Origin: Oleiagrimonas soli
Lineage (GTDB): Bacteria; Pseudomonadota; Gammaproteobacteria; Xanthomonadales; Rhodanobacteraceae
NCBI RefSeq assembly: GCF_000761445.1
Contig: NZ_KN196470.1
Location: 2,954,968-3,018,967, forward strand
Reading direction: 5' to 3'
DNA length: 64,000 nucleotides
The notes under the pieces are model-generated. The model ran no database searches. It was given only the letters and a program-made list of their open reading frames with translations, and had not been told where the DNA came from. The position numbers and the translations under genes are program-made. Within the stretch, counting starts at the first letter, position 1. Each line of letters opens with the position of its first letter. Below, piece by piece: positions 33,586-42,756 of this stretch.

Positions 33586-33662
33586 GGGTCGAAAGGGGTG
33601 TGGAGGAAAGTCGACTCGGTTTGCATCTTAACGGCAAACGCCGCACTTGTTGCACCTCGGAA

Positions 33663-34697
33663 TCAGGCTTCCGCGAGACGTTTGGTCGCAGCCACGAAAT
33701 CGAGCATCTTGCGCTCGGCCGCACCGCTCTCGATGGCCTCGCGCGCGGCGTGGATACCGCTGTCGATGCTGTCCGCGCTGCCGGCCGTGTACAGCGCCGC
33801 ACCGGCGTTGAGCTGCACGATGTCGCGCGCCACGCCCGGCGTGCCGGCGAGTACCTCGTGCACCATGCGCATCGATTCCTCGGCGCTCTCCACGCGCAGA
33901 TTGCGGCTGGACGCCATCGCCAGGCCGTATTCCTCCGGCTCGATCTCGTATTCGCGCACCACGCCGTCGCGCAGCTCGCCGACCTTGGTGGTCGCGCCCA
34001 GGGAAATCTCGTCCAAGCCGTCGCGGCCATACACCACCAGCGCGCGCCATACGCCCAGACGTTCGAGCACGCGCACCTGGATGCCGACCAGATCCTCGTG
34101 GAACACGCCCATCAGGATGTTCGGCGCGCCGGCCGGATTGGTCAGCGGGCCGAGGATGTTGAACAGCGTGCGCACGCCCATTTCCTTGCGCACCGGCGCG
34201 ACGACCTTCATCGCCGGATGATGATTCGGCGCGTACATGAAGCCGATGCCGGTCTCGTCCAGGCAGTCTGCGACCTGTTTGGGCGTCAGATCGATGCGCG
34301 CGCCCAGCGATTCCAGCAGGTCCGCGCTGCCCGACTTCGACGACACGCTGCGGCCACCATGCTTGGCTACCTTGGCGCCTGCCGCGGCCGCCACGAACAT
34401 CGCCGTGGTGGAAATGTTGAAGCTCGACGCGCCGTCGCCGCCGGTGCCGACGATGTCGACCAGGTGCTCGGTGCCGCGCGCCGGCACCGGCGTCGACAGC
34501 TCGCGCATCACGCGCGCCGCACCGGTGATCTCGCCGATGGTCTCCTTCTTCACGCGCAGACCGGTCAGGATCGCCGCCGTCATCAGCGGGCTGACCTTGC
34601 CGCCCATGATCTGACGCATCAGATCGATCATCTCGTCGTGGAAGATCTCGCGATGCTCGATGGTGCGCTGCAGGGCCTCGTGCGGGGTGAAAGGCAT
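33663..34697 (-). CDS. trpD: Anthranilate phosphoribosyltransferase
   Basis: 344 residues with the PRPP-binding [14 protein letters not shown] loop, [18 protein letters not shown] and the [12 protein letters not shown] region. Second step of tryptophan synthesis. It lies 25 bp after trpG; a 77-bp gap separates it from trpC. Confidence 0.97.
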   Translation of the reverse strand: MPFTPHEALQRTIEHREIFHDEMIDLMRQIMGGKVSPLMTAAILTGLRVKKETIGEITGAARVMRELSTPVPARGTEHLVDIVGTGGDGASSFNISTTAMFVAAAAGAKVAKHGGRSVSSKSGSADLLESLGARIDLTPKQVADCLDETGIGFMYAPNHHPAMKVVAPVRKEMGVRTLFNILGPLTNPAGAPNILMGVFHEDLVGIQVRVLERLGVWRALVVYGRDGLDEISLGATTKVGELRDGVVREYEIEPEEYGLAMASSRNLRVESAEESMRMVHEVLAGTPGVARDIVQLNAGAALYTAGSADSIDSGIHAAREAIESGAAERKMLDFVAATKRLAEA

Positions 34698-34722
34698 GAA
34701 TCGACTCCGTTTCGTATCTATT

Positions 34723-35322
34723 TCAGGCCGCCGCGCGCGGCAGCGGCAAACCGAGGAAGTTTCGCAGCAGATCGTGTCCGTGATGGGTCAGGATCGACTC
34801 CGGATGAAATTGCACGCCCTCGACCGGCAGCGTCTTGTGGCGCAGGCCCATGATCTCGTCCAGGCTGCCGTCGGGATTCTCGGTCCAGGCCGTGATCTCC
34901 AGGCAATCGGGCACCGCATCGGGCGCGACCACCAGCGAATGGTAGCGCGTAGCCTCCAGCGGGTCCGGCAGCCCGGCGAATACGCCCTGGCCGCGATGGC
35001 GCACCGGCGAAGTCTTGCCGTGCATGATCTGCTTGGCGCGCACCACCTTGCCGCCGTAGATCTGGCCGATCGACTGGTGCCCGAGGCACACGCCGAAGAT
35101 CGGAATCTCCGCGCCGAGCTGTTCGATCGCCGCCAGCGACACGCCGGCGTCGTCGGGCGTGCCCGGCCCCGGCGAAATCATGATGTGCGAGGGCTTGAGC
35201 GCACGGATGCCGTCGACATCGAGCGCATCGTTGCGCACCACCTTCACCGGCTGTCCCAGTTCGCCCAGGTACTGCACCAGGTTCCAGGTGAAACTGTCGT
35301 AGTTGTCGATCATCAACAGCAC
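34723..35322 (-). CDS. trpG: Anthranilate synthase component II (glutamine amidotransferase)
   Basis: The GTG at 35322 gives 199 residues beginning [18 protein letters not shown], the family start. The class I amidotransferase triad is visible in [12 protein letters not shown] (Cys) and GVQFHPES (His, Glu), with the oxyanion loop [11 protein letters not shown]. It supplies ammonia to TrpE, encoded separately at 43562-45043. Confidence 0.96.
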   Translation of the reverse strand: MLLMIDNYDSFTWNLVQYLGELGQPVKVVRNDALDVDGIRALKPSHIMISPGPGTPDDAGVSLAAIEQLGAEIPIFGVCLGHQSIGQIYGGKVVRAKQIMHGKTSPVRHRGQGVFAGLPDPLEATRYHSLVVAPDAVPDCLEITAWTENPDGSLDEIMGLRHKTLPVEGVQFHPESILTHHGHDLLRNFLGLPLPRAAA

Positions 35323-35349
35323 GGAGCATGTCCTCGCATGGAGCGGCAC

Positions 35350-35398
35350 GGGCGCCGCCAGGGCGCCCTATTGTGACGGCCGCATGCGCTGCCGTCAC
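35350..35398 (-). terminator. Two hairpins between the TonB receptor stop and trpG
   Basis: GTGACGGC/GCCGTCAC (35373-35380, 35391-35398) and GGGCGCC/GGCGCCC (35350-35356, 35362-35368) lie between the receptor stop and the trpG start on the same strand. A terminator for the receptor gene is likely; no T-run follows. Confidence 0.45.
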
Positions 35399-35416
35399 CT
35401 GACCGCTGGTCATGAG

Positions 35417-37561
35417 CTACAGGTGCGCGGCCAGCTTGATCCACGCCGTGCGCCCGGGTTCGTTCACCCGAACGGTGTCGATGTAGCCCGCCAGTTCCAC
35501 CGACGCCGCGTTGACGTGCTCGGCGTAGGTGCGATTGAACACGTTGTCGATGCCCGCGCTGAGCGTCAGCGCGTCGCTGAGACGAACGCCGCCGTTGAGC
35601 GAGAACACGGCAAAACCGGGCGTCGGACCGAGGTCCTGGCCGACGATGTTGCCCTCGCCCACCGCCACGCGATGCTGTGCGACCACGCCACGCCACAGGC
35701 CGCCGACCGACCACTTCCCGGTGTCGTAGGTCAGGCCCAGCTTCAGGTCCAGCGGCGGCATCTGCGGCAACGGACGATGCTCGGTACGGTCGGCGCCCCA
35801 GGCGTAGGCCAGCGTGGCGTCGAGCTTCCAGCGCTTCGTCAGCGCGTGGGTGAACCCGGCCTCGCCGCCGGCGATGCGCGCGTCGACGTTGCGCACCGCA
35901 CCGGCAGTCATGCCCGTGGGGTAATGGATCAGTATGAAATCCGCGATCGCGCCGTAGTAGCCCGACACCCACGCCTTGGTGCGCGCATCGCGGTATTGCA
36001 GGCCGATGTCGAGCTGCGTCGTGCGTTCCGGACGCGTGTCGAGGAACGCGCTCAGCGAGGTGTCGACGTGCTGTCCGAACAGCTCCCAGTAGTCGGGAAA
36101 GCGCTCGACGTGGCCGATGCCGGCATAGAAGGTCGCGGGCGCGGATGCCAGATCGCGCTCGTAGCTCACGAAGCCCGACGGCAGCGTGTCGCTGCGGCTG
36201 GCGGCGACGTCGGCGGACGTGCTCGACATGCCGCCGCTCATGCCCATGCCGGAGGACATGCCGCCCATGCCCGATGCCATCGCGTCGTCCGCCAGGTGGT
36301 AACCATGCGCACGTGCGCGGTCCAGGCGCGCGCCGGTAATCAGTCGCTGCCGTTCCGAGAGCGTCCAGTGCAATTCGGCAAATGCTCCCGCCGTCTCGAT
36401 GCGGGCATCGCGCACGCGCGGCAGGTTCTTGTAATAGTGCATGCTGCCTGGCGGACCGCCGTTGCGCGCGCTGTGCACGTTGCCGGAGCCGTCCACGCCC
36501 GCGGTCAGACGCACGTCGTCGCCCCACGCGAACGTGCCGGCGACGCGGCCGCCGACCGTGCGCCGGTCGACATTGCTGGCCATCGCCATCGGCATCCTGC
36601 TGTTCGGGTCCGGATGGCGCAGAGTGAAATTATCCATCACGTGATCGGCGTAGTTCGTGTACGCGCGGGCATCGAGCTTGACGAAGTGCGTGCCCAGGTT
36701 TTCGCGCACCACGTGCAGCGCCGCGCTCTTGCGCAGGAACTGCGCACCGTCCATGCCGCTGAACGCGTACGCGGCCTGCCCGTTGCCGCGTCCGGCGGTC
36801 AGCTCCACGCGGGTGTCGTCGTCGGGCGTCCAGCCCAGCGTGGTGTCGACGTTCCAGCGCTCGTAGCGGCTGTGCACGCGGCGGCCGGAGCCGTCCTCGT
36901 AGTCGCCGGCGTGGGTGTGGTTGGCGTCGACTTCCAGATAGCCCAGCGGCGTGCCGGCGCGGAAATCGGCCATCTGGTCGTTGCGGCCGCGCGTGCCGCC
37001 GAGCAGGCTACCGTCGAACGACCAGCCGGGCGCGTCGTAGCGCTCGTGCTCGCGCTGGAACAGCACCGTGCCGGCCGAGTTGCCCGGGCCGTAGAGCACG
37101 GTTTCCGGACCCTTGATGATGGTCACCTTGTCGTACAGCTCGGGGGCGATGTAGGCCGTCGGCGGGTCCATGCGCGACGGACAGCCGCCGGCGATCTGGC
37201 CGCCGTCAACCAGGATGTTCAGGCGCGAACCGGCCATGCCGCGCAGCATCGGGTCGCCGTTGCTGCCGCCCTTGCGGATGGTGTCGAAGCCGGGAACGGT
37301 CTTCAGCAGGTCCGCGCCATCGCTGGCCGGCACCGGCTGATGCGCGGCCTTCGGATCGAGCGTCACGGTCAGCGGCGCATCCTGCATCGGCGCGGTCACG
37401 ACCACGGGCTGCAGCGCCTGGGCGTGGTCGCCTGCAGTCTTGTGCTTGTCGGGCTGGGTGGCCGCCGCCGAGGCGGCCGACGGAAAGACGAGGGCCAGCG
37501 CGATGCCGGCCGCGAGCATGCGGCGCGCGCGGACGCGCTCGTTGGAAACGAGAAGATTCAT
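35417..37561 (-). CDS. TonB-dependent outer-membrane copper receptor (OprC/NosA-like)
   Basis: 714 residues from the ATG at 37561 (AGGAT upstream). A signal peptide ends in ASAAA; a plug domain follows with a TonB-box-like start (PVVVTAPMQDAPLTV) and GADLLKTVPGFD; the rest is a 22-strand barrel ending in a C-terminal aromatic/leucine strand. A methionine/serine/glycine-rich loop (MASGMGGMSSGMGMSGGM) is typical of copper-binding receptors of the OprC type, and the adjacent DUF2946 gene supports this. Substrate copper is therefore inferred. Confidence 0.85.
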   Translation of the reverse strand: MNLLVSNERVRARRMLAAGIALALVFPSAASAAATQPDKHKTAGDHAQALQPVVVTAPMQDAPLTVTLDPKAAHQPVPASDGADLLKTVPGFDTIRKGGSNGDPMLRGMAGSRLNILVDGGQIAGGCPSRMDPPTAYIAPELYDKVTIIKGPETVLYGPGNSAGTVLFQREHERYDAPGWSFDGSLLGGTRGRNDQMADFRAGTPLGYLEVDANHTHAGDYEDGSGRRVHSRYERWNVDTTLGWTPDDDTRVELTAGRGNGQAAYAFSGMDGAQFLRKSAALHVVRENLGTHFVKLDARAYTNYADHVMDNFTLRHPDPNSRMPMAMASNVDRRTVGGRVAGTFAWGDDVRLTAGVDGSGNVHSARNGGPPGSMHYYKNLPRVRDARIETAGAFAELHWTLSERQRLITGARLDRARAHGYHLADDAMASGMGGMSSGMGMSGGMSSTSADVAASRSDTLPSGFVSYERDLASAPATFYAGIGHVERFPDYWELFGQHVDTSLSAFLDTRPERTTQLDIGLQYRDARTKAWVSGYYGAIADFILIHYPTGMTAGAVRNVDARIAGGEAGFTHALTKRWKLDATLAYAWGADRTEHRPLPQMPPLDLKLGLTYDTGKWSVGGLWRGVVAQHRVAVGEGNIVGQDLGPTPGFAVFSLNGGVRLSDALTLSAGIDNVFNRTYAEHVNAASVELAGYIDTVRVNEPGRTAWIKLAAHL

Positions 37562-37630
37562 GGATTCATCCTGCAAACAATACGCATCGCCGCCCGCGGC
37601 CGAAGACCGCGCGCGGAGTGGAGACGGGCG

Positions 37631-38020
37631 TCAGGCGTGCGCCTGCGGCGGTCCCCGTGGATGCGAAGCGAGGATGGAATGCGGCGTGTCGGCGAGGGGC
37701 GCCGGACCGGCCGGCGGCAGCGGCGGCAGCGGCGCCTCCAGCACCAACGCGGGCGGCACGCTGACCTGCAGCGGGATATGGCAGAACAGGCCGCAATAGG
37801 CGCACGCATCGAGCGGCGCGCCATGCGGCTGCCGATGCCCTTCGGATGCCGGGTGCGTCGTCGCCGATCCGCAGTCGACCGCCATGGACATCGGCGGCAT
37901 CAACGCACGCGAGACCACCGGCGCGACCGCGGTCAGCGCGAACGCCACCAGGCCGAGCCAGGCCAGCAAGCGGAATGGTCGACGCGAAAAGATCAAGCAA
38001 CGAGCCCCGTGAAACCCCAT
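37631..38020 (-). CDS. DUF2946 family protein, copper-locus associated
   Basis: 129 residues (MGFHGARCLIFSRRPFR...), with one N-terminal hydrophobic segment, then MPPMSMAVDCGS and DACAYCGLFCHIP, and a proline-rich tail. The C-x2-C-x3-C-H cluster with nearby Met/His is the DUF2946 signature and probably binds metal outside the inner membrane. It is 69 bp upstream of the copper receptor on the same strand, a common pairing. Confidence 0.8.
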   Translation of the reverse strand: MGFHGARCLIFSRRPFRLLAWLGLVAFALTAVAPVVSRALMPPMSMAVDCGSATTHPASEGHRQPHGAPLDACAYCGLFCHIPLQVSVPPALVLEAPLPPLPPAGPAPLADTPHSILASHPRGPPQAHA

Positions 38021-38097
38021 GCCGCGCACATGCACGGACGGTGCAAGCATGGCACGGGCCGTCGCCGCGCACCTGCGGCATCGCGTCGCGAAGGCGC

Positions 38098-39126
38098 TCA
38101 GCGTGCCGACGCTGCAGCCCGCAATGCGCCCCAGAGTTCCTCGCGCGACCAGATGCGGCGATCGCCCTGCTCGGCCGCGTGCACCAGAGCCACCAGCTTC
38201 GCGTTGGCCGGCGCGCGCATGCCGTGCTGCTCGGCCAGCCGTACGACTTCGCCGTTGATATGTTCGATCTCCGTGCGTCGGCCCGCGGCCAGATCGTCCC
38301 AGGTCGAGGAACGCGCCAACGGATCGATGGCCAGCATGCGCTGCGCCAGCAAGCCGAACACCGCGTCCGGCGCACGCAGCAGGGACGGCAGCCAACGCGC
38401 TGGCAGCGGCGTCAGACGCGCAGGACGGATGCCCGCCGCCTTCAGCGCACGCAATGCCTCATCCTGCAGCAACGCCAGGCAGCGTCGGTACGCGCGCAGC
38501 GCCAGTTCTTCGCGCAGGGGAAGATCGGACAGCGCGTTGACGCCATTGTTGAGGTTCAGCAGCAGCTTGGCCCACTGCACTTCGCGCATGTCGTCACGCA
38601 AGATCATCGGCAGACCGCAGGCCGCGAAGCGCTCGACGTACGGCTCCAACGCGGGATGCCGTTCAGCCATCAGCGTGCCCGCCGAAGCGCGGTGCAATCG
38701 ACCGTGACCGCGATGCAGCACGTTGAACGGCACCATGCCCGCCAGCACCGTCTGCGCCGGCAACGCCTCGCGCAACACGGCAACGTTGCGCAGACCATTC
38801 TGCAGACTCAGCACCACCGCATCCTTACGCAACACCGGCGCCAGGGCGCGCGCCACTTCCGGCGTGTCATCGGATTTCACCGTGACCAATACCAGCCGCG
38901 CCGCGCTCGCAGCGGCGATGTCGGTGACGAAGTCCAATTCCTGCGGTGCTCGCTCGACCGAACCGCCCTCCAGATCGGTCAGGCGCATGCCGTGCGCGGC
39001 GATCACCGCACGCACACGCTCGCGACCGATCAGGCGTACCCGTGCATGCGTGCCCAGATGCCCGCCCACGAAGCAGCCGATGCTGCCAGCGCCGATGACG
39101 GCGACCTCGGGATACGGCTCATTCAT
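38098..39126 (-). CDS. Ketopantoate reductase (PanE/ApbA) family protein 1
   Basis: 342 residues. Rossmann motif VIGAGSIGCFVGGHL at the N-terminus, LVLVTVKSDDT, LSLQNGL, and the C-terminal helical domain with the conserved lysine in VQWAKLLLNLNNGVNAL. The family reduces ketopantoate to pantoate with NADPH. Two paralogs lie in tandem here, so at least one probably acts on another 2-oxoacid; which one is the true PanE cannot be decided. Confidence 0.85.
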   Translation of the reverse strand: MNEPYPEVAVIGAGSIGCFVGGHLGTHARVRLIGRERVRAVIAAHGMRLTDLEGGSVERAPQELDFVTDIAAASAARLVLVTVKSDDTPEVARALAPVLRKDAVVLSLQNGLRNVAVLREALPAQTVLAGMVPFNVLHRGHGRLHRASAGTLMAERHPALEPYVERFAACGLPMILRDDMREVQWAKLLLNLNNGVNALSDLPLREELALRAYRRCLALLQDEALRALKAAGIRPARLTPLPARWLPSLLRAPDAVFGLLAQRMLAIDPLARSSTWDDLAAGRRTEIEHINGEVVRLAEQHGMRAPANAKLVALVHAAEQGDRRIWSREELWGALRAAASAR

Positions 39127-39193
39127 GACAGGTGTGTTCGTTGCGTGGAGGCGCAGCGTATCGCAGCACCGTCGCCGCGCGCTGCGGCCGGCG

Positions 39194-40123
39194 TCATTTG
39201 CCCTTCGTCACTCGCTCGCGTCGCGCCTCGTACGCCCGCACGTGCAGATGCGCCGCGCGCAGCACCGGGTAGGCGGCTTCGCCGCCGCGTCGCAGCAGGT
39301 CGCCGAGGATGTGGTCGCCCTCGGTGCGGCTGCCGGTTTCCACATCGCGCAGCATCGAGGCCATCAGCATCGAATCGGCGTCACTGAGCATCTTGCGCAC
39401 GCGCGCTGCCGCAGCCTCGCTCGGCACATGCCCGCAATGGCCGGCGATGGCGATGCATTCCTCCAGCAATTTCAGCGACAGGTCGCCCGCACCGGCGGCG
39501 ATGATGTCGCCCACCGAGGCGCGCATCAGGCAGGTGATGCCGGCGACACTGGCGATCAGCACCCATTTTTCCCACATGTCCTGGCGGATATCGTCACTCA
39601 AGCGCGCATCGAAACCGGCATCGGCCAGCACGTGCAGCACGGCGGCGGTCGAAGGCGCGTTCGCGGCGTCCAGCTCACCGAACACCATGGTGTGCACGGG
39701 CGCGAAATGCTGAATCCGGCCATCGGCATCCAGCGCCGCCGAGATCAGACACAGGCCGCCGAGCACGGCCGCATCGCCGAACCGTTCGCGCAGCACATCC
39801 AGATGCCGCATGCCGTTGAGCAAGGGCAGGATGCGCGTATCGGGCCCCACCGCCGGGGCGAAGGCCTCCATCGCGCTGTCGAGATCGTAGGACTTGCAGC
39901 TGAGCAGGATCAGATCGAACGTCCTATCCAGCGCATCTGCCGTCACCGTCGGCGGCGCGGGAAGATCGAGATTGCCGACCGGACTGCGCACGCGCAGGCC
40001 CCTCTCGGCCAGCAAGCGCGCACGCTTCGGACGCACCAGAAACGTCACGTCGCGACCGGCCGCCAGCAGCCTGCCGCCGAAATAGCCGCCCGTCCCGCCT
40101 GCGCCGATGACCAGGATCTTCAT
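39194..40123 (-). CDS. Ketopantoate reductase (PanE/ApbA) family protein 2
   Basis: 309 residues. ILVIGAGGTGGYFGGRL, LILLSCKSYDLDSAM, LPLLNGMRHLDVL, and WEKWVLIASVAGITCLMR with the catalytic lysine. Clearly paralogous to the downstream gene (67 bp away, same strand) but divergent in sequence. Length is close to typical PanE (~300). Function beyond NADPH-dependent 2-oxoacid reduction is not determined. Confidence 0.85.
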   Translation of the reverse strand: MKILVIGAGGTGGYFGGRLLAAGRDVTFLVRPKRARLLAERGLRVRSPVGNLDLPAPPTVTADALDRTFDLILLSCKSYDLDSAMEAFAPAVGPDTRILPLLNGMRHLDVLRERFGDAAVLGGLCLISAALDADGRIQHFAPVHTMVFGELDAANAPSTAAVLHVLADAGFDARLSDDIRQDMWEKWVLIASVAGITCLMRASVGDIIAAGAGDLSLKLLEECIAIAGHCGHVPSEAAAARVRKMLSDADSMLMASMLRDVETGSRTEGDHILGDLLRRGGEAAYPVLRAAHLHVRAYEARRERVTKGK

Positions 40124-40266
40124 GTTCGCTTCCTACTGTTTGCCACGCGCACACCATACCCCTTCGCGGCGGGGATCGGTCGAACGAAGACGCATCCAGA
40201 TGCCGATGACGAGAGGACGGCGGCACACCCGAAGCGCATGAGCGCGCTTTATCGGACAATGGCGTC

Positions 40267-41331
40267 ATGCTCCGTCTGCTGCGCACTGTGCTGATTCTGT
40301 CGCTCCTGCTGCCTCTCGGCGGCTGCTACTACCTGCACCTGGCCAGCGGCGAGACGCGCCTGCTGATGCGTCGCGAGCCGATCCGCAAGGTCATCGACGC
40401 GCCGACCACCGACCCGGCGCTGAAGGCGCGTCTGACCCTGGCGCTGCGCGCCCGCGCTTTCGCCTCCGACCGGCTGGACCTGCCGCGCAACCGCAGCTAC
40501 ACCCTGTACGCCGACATCGGCCGTCCGTTCGTGATGTACAACGTGTTCGCCACGCCGCCGCTGTCGATGCGGCCGATCACGCACTGCTTTCCGATCGCCG
40601 GCTGCGTGGCCTATCGCGGCTACTACGACAAGACTCGCGCCGAGGCCGAAGCCAGACGCATGCGCGCCAAAGGCGATGACGTCTACATCGGCGGTGTGCC
40701 CGCCTACTCCACGCTGGGCCACTTCGCCGATCCGGTGCTGTCGAGCATGAACCGCTGGAGCGACGACGAACTGGTCGGCACGATTTTCCACGAACTCGCG
40801 CACCAGAAGCTGTACCTGAAGGGCGACACGGCCTTCAACGAGGCCTACGCCACCTTCGTGCAGCGCGAAGGGCTGCGCGAGTGGCATGCCGCCGAACACC
40901 TCGCGCCGTCCGATCCCGGCGCGGCACAGCGATCGGTGCGCTTCACGCAGCTGGTGCTGGCCACACGCGAGCGCCTGTCCGCGCTGTACGCCAGCGACCG
41001 CAGCGATGCCGAGAAACTGCGCTTGAAACAGGCGGCGTTCGCCGATCTGCGCGCGCAGTACCGCGCCCTGCGCGAAGGCCCCTGGCGCGATCACGACGAC
41101 TACGACGCCTGGATGGCGCAACCGCTCAACAACGCCACCCTACTACCGTTTGCGCTCTACGACCGCGACGTGCCCGCCTTCGCTGCCCTGTTCGCGCAAG
41201 TCCATCGCAGCTGGCCAGCCTTCTTCCAGGCTGTGCGCAGACTGTCGGTATTGCCCGCGAAGGCGCGCCACGCCCGACTCGCCGCGCTGCGCACATCCGA
41301 AACAACGGAGCCGACACAGTCGAGTCCTTGA
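40267..41331 (+). CDS. Putative aminopeptidase lipoprotein (PF10023-like)
   Basis: 354 residues. Lipoprotein signal MLRLLRTVLILSLLLPLGGC with cysteine 20. The zinc-protease motif HELAHQKLYLKGDTAFNEAYATF (HExxH with a downstream E) matches the proteobacterial putative-aminopeptidase family. It probably sits in the periplasm anchored to a membrane. No activity has been established for the family to my knowledge. The gene is isolated on the plus strand. Confidence 0.85.
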   Translation: MLRLLRTVLILSLLLPLGGCYYLHLASGETRLLMRREPIRKVIDAPTTDPALKARLTLALRARAFASDRLDLPRNRSYTLYADIGRPFVMYNVFATPPLSMRPITHCFPIAGCVAYRGYYDKTRAEAEARRMRAKGDDVYIGGVPAYSTLGHFADPVLSSMNRWSDDELVGTIFHELAHQKLYLKGDTAFNEAYATFVQREGLREWHAAEHLAPSDPGAAQRSVRFTQLVLATRERLSALYASDRSDAEKLRLKQAAFADLRAQYRALREGPWRDHDDYDAWMAQPLNNATLLPFALYDRDVPAFAALFAQVHRSWPAFFQAVRRLSVLPAKARHARLAALRTSETTEPTQSSP

Positions 41332-41335
41332 GACT

Positions 41336-41731
41336 TCAGCTGCGCAATGCCTCGCAGATGCCGGGCCACCGCGCGGCAAGACGGTGCGTCACGAAGAACG
41401 TGACCGCCAGCAGCAGAAGCGGCGCAATCAACCACGCGTAGCCGCCGAAGAACCAGGCGCCCGCAACCAACGGCGAAGCGTATGCATGCCCACTGTCCTG
41501 CCGCACCGGTGCCACATGGGTCGCATACAGCTCCAGCGGCAGCACGACGGCGAAGAACAACAGCATGAGCACGCCATAGGACAGACTGGCCACCGTGCCC
41601 ACGAACCACGCGCGGCGAGGCATCCGTCGGCGGTGTCGCCATGCGATCCAGGTCGGCCACAGGATGGGCATCCACGCCATCAGGCCATAGAACATCACAA
41701 ACAGCATGAGCCAATAACCGCTGTCAGACAT
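41336..41731 (-). CDS. Four-segment inner-membrane protein, unknown
   Basis: The ATG at 41731 (131 residues, MSDSGYWLMLFVMFYG...) has AGGTGA suitably placed; in-frame ATGs at 41740 and 41770 are alternatives. About three to four hydrophobic helices alternate with a basic loop (WRHRRRMPRRAW). No family recognised. Convergent with the aminopeptidase gene, 4 bp apart. Confidence 0.6.
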   Translation of the reverse strand: MSDSGYWLMLFVMFYGLMAWMPILWPTWIAWRHRRRMPRRAWFVGTVASLSYGVLMLLFFAVVLPLELYATHVAPVRQDSGHAYASPLVAGAWFFGGYAWLIAPLLLLAVTFFVTHRLAARWPGICEALRS

Positions 41732-41785
41732 GGCGACCATCACCTGAGCCCAACCTCGGTAACACCGCATGTCTCGAATGCATGA

Positions 41786-42004
41786 TCAGGCATCGAACTC
41801 CTCCCACAAGCGACCAGACCGAATCACCTTGCAGTGATAGCACGCGCTGCTCTCGCCCTCGTGGTTGTACCAGGAGTGGCTACCGCCAGCGGCCTCGCAA
41901 TCCTCTCCCTTGCCACAGAGACCGCCCTCGATAAAAAACCAGGGCAAATGCCTCCGTATCGCCGTTCTCCAGCGATAAGGCGACGGCTTCCCTGTCGTGC
42001 TCAC
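41786..42004 (-). CDS. Small cysteine/histidine-rich protein, possible zinc ribbon
   Basis: 72 residues if a GTG at 42004 is used; the start is uncertain and the frame is open to 42253 over antisense-like sequence. The C-terminal half, GLCGKGEDCEAAGG-HSWYNHEG, SSACYHCKV and GRLWEEF, is strongly protein-like, with C-x5-C and C-x2-C pairs suggesting metal binding. Similar small xanthomonad proteins exist from memory. Function unknown. Confidence 0.5.
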   Translation of the reverse strand: MSTTGKPSPYRWRTAIRRHLPWFFIEGGLCGKGEDCEAAGGSHSWYNHEGESSACYHCKVIRSGRLWEEFDA

Positions 42005-42032
42005 GAAGGCTCTGCGCCAGAATGCATGGCGA

Positions 42033-42335
42033 TCAACGCTGCTGTGGGTCGACGGCCACGTAGTGACGCTCCGCCGTGCGCGGATCGAAGTAGACCGCCG
42101 TGGTGACACCGGTCTCGGGATCAACGAAGCGCTCGCCGGTGTCCTGCCAGTGCGACTCGATGCGCGTCGGCCCGATGCGCTTGTAACGCCAGCGCTCGAA
42201 CGCCACGCCCGCGCCCAGCACCAGCGCGCCATACAGTAGCCACGGCAGCGCATGCAGACCGTGTCCTGTCAGCAGTGCTGCGAGTGCGCCAAGCAGGCAC
42301 AACACGCCGAGCGTGAGCAAGACGGTGCGCAACAT
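42033..42335 (-). CDS. 100-residue membrane protein
   Basis: Two N-terminal hydrophobic helices (LLTLGVLCLLGALAALLTG and LPWLLYGALVLGAGVAF) are followed by a soluble C-terminal region (WQDTGERFVDPETGVTTAVYFDPRTAERHYVAV). It lies 10 bp after the YbjQ-like gene and is probably co-transcribed. No family recognised. Confidence 0.65.
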   Translation of the reverse strand: MLRTVLLTLGVLCLLGALAALLTGHGLHALPWLLYGALVLGAGVAFERWRYKRIGPTRIESHWQDTGERFVDPETGVTTAVYFDPRTAERHYVAVDPQQR

Positions 42336-42345
42336 GACCGCGTCC

Positions 42346-42669
42346 TCAGGCGTCCGGCTCGAGCACCACCGCGGTGCCGTAGGCGACGATCTCGCTCATG
42401 GTCTGGCCGATCTCCGAAGAGTCGTAGCGCATCATCACCACCGCGTTCGCGCCCATCGCCGAGGCATTGGTGACCAGGCGATCCAGCGCATGCCGGCGCG
42501 CCTCTTCCAGCAGCGAGGTGTATTCGTGAATCTCGCCGCCCGCCAGGGACCGCAGGCCAGCCATGATGTTGCCGCCGATGCCGCGGCTGCGCACAACCAC
42601 GCCGAATACCTGCCCTTTCACTTCGCGCACCCGTTTGCCGGGGACGTTTTCGGTGGTGACGACCAGCAT
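42346..42669 (-). CDS. YbjQ/UPF0145 family protein
   Basis: 107 residues: MLVVTTENVPGKRVREVKGQVFGVVVRSRGIGGNIMAGLRSLAGGEI...ALDRLVTNASAMGANAVVMMRYDSSEI. This is the complete YbjQ fold, a pentameric heavy-metal-binding-like domain of unknown role. First gene of a short unit with the membrane protein that follows. Confidence 0.92.
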   Translation of the reverse strand: MLVVTTENVPGKRVREVKGQVFGVVVRSRGIGGNIMAGLRSLAGGEIHEYTSLLEEARRHALDRLVTNASAMGANAVVMMRYDSSEIGQTMSEIVAYGTAVVLEPDA

Positions 42670-42756
42670 GTCCGTTCTCCTGTCTCTTAATCGTCACGAC
42701 AGACCGTTCGAGTCAGCTCGAACAGTCATCAACACGACAATCAAAGCGATGGATCA

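Noticed and set aside
32093-34030. 645-residue minus-strand frame containing the HAD protein
   Set aside because: Only the last 231 residues are protein-like; the rest overlaps trpC and trpD out of frame. The ATG at 32788 is the sensible start.
35303-38707. 1134-residue open frame on the plus strand
   Set aside because: Antisense shadow of trpG, the TonB copper receptor and the PanE-like gene; composition is A/R/H-rich with no family features, as expected in high-GC DNA.
42005-42253. Longer start for the Cys/His-rich small protein
   Set aside because: Upstream residues are S/R-rich shadow sequence overlapping the membrane-protein gene in another frame.
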